Of a DNA stretch of 64,000 nucleotides, positions 59,454-64,000 are shown piece by piece. How positions within the stretch are numbered: position 1 is the first letter of the stretch; each line of letters opens with the position of its first letter. Position numbers and translations under genes: made by a program. Below the pieces are notes generated by a model. That model was given only the letters and a program-made list of their open reading frames with translations. It did no database searches and was not told the DNA's origin. Source of the DNA: Chryseobacterium sp. JM1 (GTDB lineage Bacteria; Bacteroidota; Bacteroidia; Flavobacteriales; Weeksellaceae); contig NZ_JPRN01000018.1 in the NCBI RefSeq assembly GCF_000737715.1, forward strand, positions 1 to 64,000. The letters are read 5' to 3'.

Positions 59454-60173
59454 TTATTGGTATTTTCCGTTTTTAAATTTTAAGATGCGGTAGGCGGTTT
59501 TTGAGGTTTCGTGTTCTTTGCAGTCTCCGTTTACTTCTTTGGTTTTTCTGTGAATTGAAATGGTTTTGATTTTAAGGTCGGTGAAATGATTTGTTTTCGT
59601 TTTATCCATCATGATCACGGATTGGTCATCATCAGCTTCTCCGGCACATCGGGTATCCCATTCTGCGCCATAACTGTTTAATTCAAATTCGTTTAAAACT
59701 TTTTTAAGGGTCTGCCCCGTCGGATAATACAGGGAAATTGTTTCTGTAGAATAGGGATTGGGTTGGCTGCCATTCTGAGCACTCACTTTTACCCCAAAAG
59801 CACGGATTCCATTACTGATAGTGTACAGACCTGTATCTATCACAATACTTCTTAACATGATAGCATCTGAAGTAATTTCAGTCGGATCAAAATACTGATT
59901 TTTGATTTCACCATTTTCATTGGTGATCACAATATAATTCCTGACCACAAAAAAGTCGTCCTCTTCTTTTCCCTGCAGAATCGGCAAAACAGCAATATAG
60001 GAATCTTCCTCATTCGGCATTTTCTTTTCGGTACAGAACTCCTCTTTGACCGTATTTTTATCGAGTTTTAAGCTTTTCACAACCATATCAAACCGACTGC
60101 TGCTGATCTCCTGTCCATGTAATATGCCTGCCCATAAAGACATCAGTATTCCTATAAATAAATGCTTGTTCAT
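59454..60173 (-). CDS. Secreted hypothetical protein, 239 residues
   Basis: Signal peptide 1-21 (LFIGILMSLWAGILHGQ). The mature part, including DSYIAVLPILQGKEEDDFFVVRNYIVITNENGEIKNQYFDPTEITSD and LYYPTGQTLKKVLNEFELNSYGAEWDTRCAGEADD, has no family that I recognise. It sits 67 bp before the response regulator gene on the same strand. It could be a signal input or target of the two-component system; that is inference. Confidence 0.7.
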   Translation of the reverse strand: MNKHLFIGILMSLWAGILHGQEISSSRFDMVVKSLKLDKNTVKEEFCTEKKMPNEEDSYIAVLPILQGKEEDDFFVVRNYIVITNENGEIKNQYFDPTEITSDAIMLRSIVIDTGLYTISNGIRAFGVKVSAQNGSQPNPYSTETISLYYPTGQTLKKVLNEFELNSYGAEWDTRCAGEADDDQSVIMMDKTKTNHFTDLKIKTISIHRKTKEVNGDCKEHETSKTAYRILKFKNGKYQ

Positions 60174-60274
60174 TTTTCAATATCGTCCGGAACATATCCG
60201 GCATTCAAGTAAAAGTAAAAAATATTTAGCTTACAGGGCAATTTTGATTCATAAAACTCAAAGTCTTTCTCTTT

Positions 60275-60691
60275 CTAAAGTCTTTTCCATCTCCACGCAT
60301 ACCACACAATCAGTAGGGTGATCAAACTTTCCAACAGGGCTAAGAAAACATAAAATGCACGCCACAAACTAAGAGAAGTAACCGCTATAAGCAGCATCAC
60401 TGCAGTAAAAAATATACCTAAAACAATATTTAATGTTCTATTGACCCTCGGTTTTAAAATGAGTGACAGAAACACCATTACGGCAGGAAGTGAAAGTAAA
60501 ACAGCAGCCATAAACAGCTTCAAAGGAGTATCCAGTAGATTGGTTCCTTCTACAAGTCCTTTTGCTTTATCAGGAACATAAAGCTCGAAATAGTCACCAT
60601 ACAGATAACACAGGGTAACAGCAGCCCAAAGCCCTGAAAGTATGACCTTAACATTTACTTTGATATCTTCAAATGGTGTGGAATTATTCAT
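60275..60691 (-). CDS. Small integral membrane protein
   Basis: A 138-residue protein with four hydrophobic helices (KVILSGLWAAVTLCYLYGDYF, LKLFMAAVLLSLPAVMVFLSLIL, IVLGIFFTAVMLLIAVTSLSLW, FYVFLALLESLITLLIVWYAW). It resembles small DUF-type membrane proteins (DUF6326-like sequences start this way), but I cannot name the family with confidence. The gap to the DUF4386 gene upstream is 18 bp, so the two are one operon. Confidence 0.75.
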   Translation of the reverse strand: MNNSTPFEDIKVNVKVILSGLWAAVTLCYLYGDYFELYVPDKAKGLVEGTNLLDTPLKLFMAAVLLSLPAVMVFLSLILKPRVNRTLNIVLGIFFTAVMLLIAVTSLSLWRAFYVFLALLESLITLLIVWYAWRWKRL

Positions 60692-60709
60692 GATTATCTG
60701 TATTTAAAA

Positions 60710-61417
60710 TTAATCTACTTCTAAAATTGCTCTGGTTTTGTTTTTCACTCCAAAAATTAATAGCCATAAGCAAGTCCCAATTTCTCCAATAGAAGCTGGA
60801 AGTGTTATATAATCCGATACTGAATAGTCTGAAAAATGAGGAATGACAGTTCTTCCAAATACATTGAGCAGATAGCCAAAACAGCCCAACATCAAGAAAA
60901 TGCCTAAAATTTTCGGTAAAAATCCGGATCGATAAACGAGATAACCGAATGGAAACAGCCAAAGCCCCCAAAATATCTGAACGATTAAGATCCCTTTGTT
61001 ATAAGAGTTTAGCAAAACCATCACTTGAGATTGAAGTTGTTCTGCATTAAATGCTTTTAAATAATCAGCTCCCTCAATAATAGTGAGAACTGAAAATTTA
61101 CTCTGCAAATTCATCAATGAAACAGGAACACTGATCAATGCTAAAATAACCATCAGCTTTGCATAGGTTCCATTAACGTTTTTCAACAATTTATATAAAA
61201 CCAGAGGAAGCAGGGTAAATGCAATATAGCAAAGCATACTGCCGGCAATACCTAATCTGAACAATTGTACAGAGGAAGAAATATTTTGGAAAGTAAGCGC
61301 CGGATCTTTCCAGACCATCAGCTTTGAGGGTACATACATTAAACTGAAAAAACCAGTAAGTATGACTATAAGATATATAAATCCTGCGAACCGGGCTGTT
61401 TTGTTTTCAATAGTCAT
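60710..61417 (-). CDS. DUF4386 domain membrane protein
   Basis: A 235-residue protein with about six helices. The N-terminus TARFAGFIYLIVILTGFFSLMYVPSKLMV and LLPLVLYKLLKNVNGTYAKLMVILALISVPVSLMNL, and the later IFWGLWLFPFGYLVYRSGFLPKILGIFLMLGCFGYL, are the DUF4386 signature. Function unknown. Co-transcribed with the small membrane protein downstream (18 bp) and 86 bp after the histidine kinase gene. Confidence 0.9.
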   Translation of the reverse strand: MTIENKTARFAGFIYLIVILTGFFSLMYVPSKLMVWKDPALTFQNISSSVQLFRLGIAGSMLCYIAFTLLPLVLYKLLKNVNGTYAKLMVILALISVPVSLMNLQSKFSVLTIIEGADYLKAFNAEQLQSQVMVLLNSYNKGILIVQIFWGLWLFPFGYLVYRSGFLPKILGIFLMLGCFGYLLNVFGRTVIPHFSDYSVSDYITLPASIGEIGTCLWLLIFGVKNKTRAILEVD

Positions 61418-61503
61418 CTGTTTAGTTTTAACTAATAAGACGAAACTATTGACAAATTGTTACAATAAAACAGGGCTAACCAATTAAAAATCAAACAAGT
61501 CTT

Positions 61504-63291
61504 TTAAACATTGATGTTTTTGTAACTTATCTGAACTAAAACCCCGGGTTCTTCTTTTTTATCGGTGACTTTACATTGAATATCCTGATGATACAGGTCA
61601 TTCAGAAGTTTAATTCTTTCAAGGGTATTTTTCATCCCGCGTCCCTCTCTGGTCTTCTGGTGCTGGGTCTTTTGTTTTTTACTTTCTTCAATGCCTATTC
61701 CGTTGTCTTCGATCGTGATTTTTAAATGCTGGTCTTCTTTTTCAAAACTTAATTTCAAAAATCCTTTGTCGCTTCTGTAGCGCAGTCCATGCCATACCGC
61801 ATTTTCAAGGAACGGCTGAACAAGCATTCCGGGAACTTTCAGGCTCTGCATATTCAGGCTTTCATCAACGTCAATTTCGTAATCAAATTTATCTGCAAAA
61901 CGGGTTTTCTCTAAGGCAAGATAATTCTGAAGCAGATCCAGTTCCTGCTGAAAAGGAATGAAATCTTCGGCAGAATTTTCCATAACCCCGCGCATCAGTT
62001 TTGAGAATTTCGTTAAATATTGATTGGCTTCCAATTCATTATTCGTTGCGATAAAATGATTGACACTGTTTAAGCTGTTAAAGATAAAATGCGGATTCAT
62101 TTCACGGCGTAACGACTGCAGAGCGATTTTTTTATTTTTAATCTGAACTTTCTTCAGCATTCTGAAAATAAAGATAATCAGTCCGGTCAGTACCACCAGA
62201 GCCCCGATCAGATAATAATTAAAAACGTTCTTCTTACGGATAAGCTGGTCTTTCAGTTCCTTTTCTTTTTCAAGTTGTGAAATTCTCTGTTCGGTATCTT
62301 CCAGAATTTTATTATCAACCAGACTTCGGTCTTTGGACACAATATCCGGAAGTTTTCCCAGGAAATCACGGTACAGCGAAACTGAGGCCTCCGTATTTCC
62401 TGTTATACTGTACAGGCTGTCCAGTCTTTTTACACTTTTCTGTGCTTCCAGCGTATGACCTTTTTCGAGAGCGATTCCGTAGGCATTCTTTAATAATACC
62501 ACGGCTTCTTCCGGATCATTTTTCTTAATATAAATATCGGCCAGTTCCTGAATCTGGTTGACTTTTTCCTGAGAATTTTCTTTGACAAAATCTTCTTTCA
62601 GGACTTTCTTTTTGGCCTCAATGGCTTTGTCAAAATTCCTGTTTTCAACATAGAAATTGGTCAGTTTCTGATTGATTTCCAATGCCTGCTGAGGGGCTTC
62701 TTTTTTGGAAATGGCATACGCACTGTTCAGATTTTCTTCCGCTCTGGGAATATCTTTCTGCTGTATATTCACATCTGCCATCTGACTGTAACTTGCGGCC
62801 AGATCGCCTTTGTCTTTTGTTTTAAGCCCCAGATTGATGTTATCCTGAATGGCTTCCACTTTCTGCTCATTGGTAGGAGAAGAAAGCCTTGCCGCATCAT
62901 TGGCGTTCACCATTCTGTTATTTTCACTGTAGCTGATCTCAGCCGCCCTACTGTAATTGCTGATAGCCGGCGTTATTTTGTTCTGCTTTTCCTGTGACTG
63001 GGCAATTTTCCGGGTAACGGATTCCAGATTTTTTTTATCGTTGAGGTTTTTATAGATGGTTCGGGCTTTCACCAAAAACTCTTCACTTTTGGCATAATTT
63101 CCCTGGTTGTAATAATCGTTGGCAATGCCTACATAAGAATCAGCCACGCCTTTATTATCATTATTATCTACTGCTTTTTTAAGTCTTGCCGCAGATTTAT
63201 AAGCCTGGGTAACCCGTGTAGAATCCTGTGCTGTACAGAAATTTCCTGCAGCAAGAATGAAAACAATAAGTATTTTAAAAATTAATTTCAC
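61504..63291 (-). CDS. TPR-containing sensor histidine kinase (LytS-type)
   Basis: A 595-residue kinase. Signal peptide 1-21 (FILAAGNFCTAQ); periplasmic TPR-like repeats about 30-320 (VADSYVGIANDYYNQGNYAKSEEFL, AASYSQMADVNIQQKDIPRAEENL, INQKLTNFYVENRNFDKAIEA); coiled coil about 330-350; one membrane helix (YYLIGALVVLTGLIIFIFRML); His_kinase motif NPHFIFNSLNSVNHFI and HATPase with N box QPFLENAVWHGL and G box GRGMKNTLERIKLL. It probably senses an extracytoplasmic ligand or protein and phosphorylates the LytTR regulator at 58652-59386. Confidence 0.93.
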   Translation of the reverse strand: MKLIFKILIVFILAAGNFCTAQDSTRVTQAYKSAARLKKAVDNNDNKGVADSYVGIANDYYNQGNYAKSEEFLVKARTIYKNLNDKKNLESVTRKIAQSQEKQNKITPAISNYSRAAEISYSENNRMVNANDAARLSSPTNEQKVEAIQDNINLGLKTKDKGDLAASYSQMADVNIQQKDIPRAEENLNSAYAISKKEAPQQALEINQKLTNFYVENRNFDKAIEAKKKVLKEDFVKENSQEKVNQIQELADIYIKKNDPEEAVVLLKNAYGIALEKGHTLEAQKSVKRLDSLYSITGNTEASVSLYRDFLGKLPDIVSKDRSLVDNKILEDTEQRISQLEKEKELKDQLIRKKNVFNYYLIGALVVLTGLIIFIFRMLKKVQIKNKKIALQSLRREMNPHFIFNSLNSVNHFIATNNELEANQYLTKFSKLMRGVMENSAEDFIPFQQELDLLQNYLALEKTRFADKFDYEIDVDESLNMQSLKVPGMLVQPFLENAVWHGLRYRSDKGFLKLSFEKEDQHLKITIEDNGIGIEESKKQKTQHQKTREGRGMKNTLERIKLLNDLYHQDIQCKVTDKKEEPGVLVQISYKNINV

Positions 63292-63453
63292 GGATTTCAG
63301 ATCTTTAATGCAAAGTAACTAAAACTTTATGTATCCTTTTCTATTCTTTACCAAGTCAAAACTTCAATTCACCAAGTCTGCTCCTTCAAAGAATCAATCC
63401 TTTGATTTTTGAATGGTTCATAAAATTATACCACAGAAGCGTGAGTCTTTCTT

Positions 63454-63461
63454 TATATTTG
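63454..63461 (+). promoter_or_regulatory. -7 box of the amidohydrolase gene
   Basis: TATATTTG (TAnnTTTG), 23 bp before ATG 63485; no -33 TTTG at standard distance. Confidence 0.45.
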
Positions 63462-63484
63462 TAGGACGATTTTATACCAAAATT

Positions 63485-64000
63485 ATGAATAAAAAACTCC
63501 GGATTATACTTGTAGCTTTATTTTGTACAGGCAGTGTTCATGCACAGATCTACATTCAGAATGTAACGGTTGCCGATGTGGTCCATAAAAAGATGATTCC
63601 GGGCCAGACTGTTATCATGACAGGAAAAACCATTACCGCCGTAAAACCCAGCAAGCAGATCAAAATTCCTCAGAATTCCCACGTCATCAATGGTGAAGGA
63701 AAATTTCTGATCCCCGGAATGACAGACTCACACGTTCATTTTTTCCAAAGCGGAGGTTTATATACGAGACCTGATGCCCTTGATCTCAGAAAACATGTTC
63801 CCTATGAAAAAGAGATCAGCTGGAGCCACAGTCATATGGAAGATCTTATGCAGCGATATCTTAAAATGGGAATCACTTCGGTTATTGATCCGGGAGCGAC
63901 TTATAATTTGTTGAAACTTCGGGATTCTCTAAAAGTCAATGATCGTCTTCCTTCAGTCTATATGTCCGGACCACTGATTACGACCTATGAACCTGAAGTG
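63485..64000 (+). CDS. Secreted amidohydrolase family protein (start only)
   Basis: 172 codons are visible, open at the right edge. Signal peptide 1-21 (ILVALFCTGSVHAQ). Then the metal-dependent hydrolase N-terminal strand (YIQNVTVADVVHKKMIPGQTVIMTGKTITAV) and the first metal-binding motif PGMTDSHVHFF (HxH, about 80-86), followed by YLKMGITSVIDPGATYN. This is the start of an amidohydrolase of the imidazolonepropionase/prolidase type; the substrate cannot be seen. Confidence 0.9.
   Translation, partial: MNKKLRIILVALFCTGSVHAQIYIQNVTVADVVHKKMIPGQTVIMTGKTITAVKPSKQIKIPQNSHVINGEGKFLIPGMTDSHVHFFQSGGLYTRPDALDLRKHVPYEKEISWSHSHMEDLMQRYLKMGITSVIDPGATYNLLKLRDSLKVNDRLPSVYMSGPLITTYEPEV

Overview
This 64-kb window looks like chromosome of a flavobacterium (Bacteroidota), most likely Chryseobacterium or a close relative in the Weeksellaceae. 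The support is an AT-rich sequence, weak Shine-Dalgarno signals, many -7 boxes of the Bacteroidota type TAnnTTTG, the gliding lipoprotein GldD, Bacteroidota-type T6SS sheath genes, LytTR two-component pairs, secreted M13 peptidases, and several families of short intergenic repeats. No tRNA, rRNA, CRISPR array, prophage or intact insertion sequence was seen. Genus assignment is inference; no search was run.

Layout. 1-3.2 kb: start of an NRPS gene (minus strand, leaves the window), preceded by a frameshifted NusG/UpxY-like antiterminator and the decayed remains of a C39-peptidase ABC exporter. 3.3-9.5 kb: a mannitol/fructose catabolic cluster (fructokinase, outer-membrane protein, MFS permease, mannitol dehydrogenase) facing a LacI repressor, with two perfect 12-bp operators between them. 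9.8-14.1 kb: two secreted ferritin-like proteins, a fasciclin protein and a secreted MsrB, divergent from an ECF sigma factor/anti-sigma pair that resembles the actinobacterial SigK-RskA arrangement. 14.6-25.8 kb: a GT14-type glycosyltransferase, a DEAD-box helicase with a cold-shock protein, AraC regulator, epimerase, Lgt, a LytTR/LytS pair with a DoxX-like protein, an SDR, and a second cold-shock-domain gene. The helicase and the second cold-shock gene share a promoter-plus-leader block. 25.9-32 kb: a complete RND efflux operon (adaptor, pump, outer-membrane channel) headed by a small unknown gene. 32.5-44.7 kb: envelope and housekeeping genes (SRPBCC protein, L,D-transpeptidase-like protein, DUF2459 protein, QueG, rhodanese, HD protein, hydrolase, nitronate monooxygenase, SurA-like PPIase, PfkB kinase, GldD, MutY). 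44.7-48 kb: T6SS sheath genes tssC and tssB, divergent from a protein with kinase-like signatures. 48-56 kb: two M13 metallopeptidase paralogues and a 1132-residue GH18-deacetylase-GT2 fusion. 56-64 kb: CinA, a small acidic protein, lipocalin, a LytTR regulator separated from its likely TPR histidine kinase by three passenger genes, and the start of a secreted amidohydrolase.

The most interesting signals are: (i) a shared palindrome-promoter-leader block in front of two cold-shock loci about 9.5 kb apart, each leader ending in a short upstream ORF; (ii) the sigma/anti-sigma/fasciclin/MsrB/ferritin-like locus, where the sigma factor may start at ATT; (iii) the three-enzyme GH18-CE4-GT2 polypeptide; (iv) a candidate atypical kinase beside the T6SS sheath genes; (v) a 26-residue, extremely basic small gene; (vi) a frameshifted antiterminator directly before an NRPS gene; and (vii) several dispersed repeat families and terminators without an evident gene.
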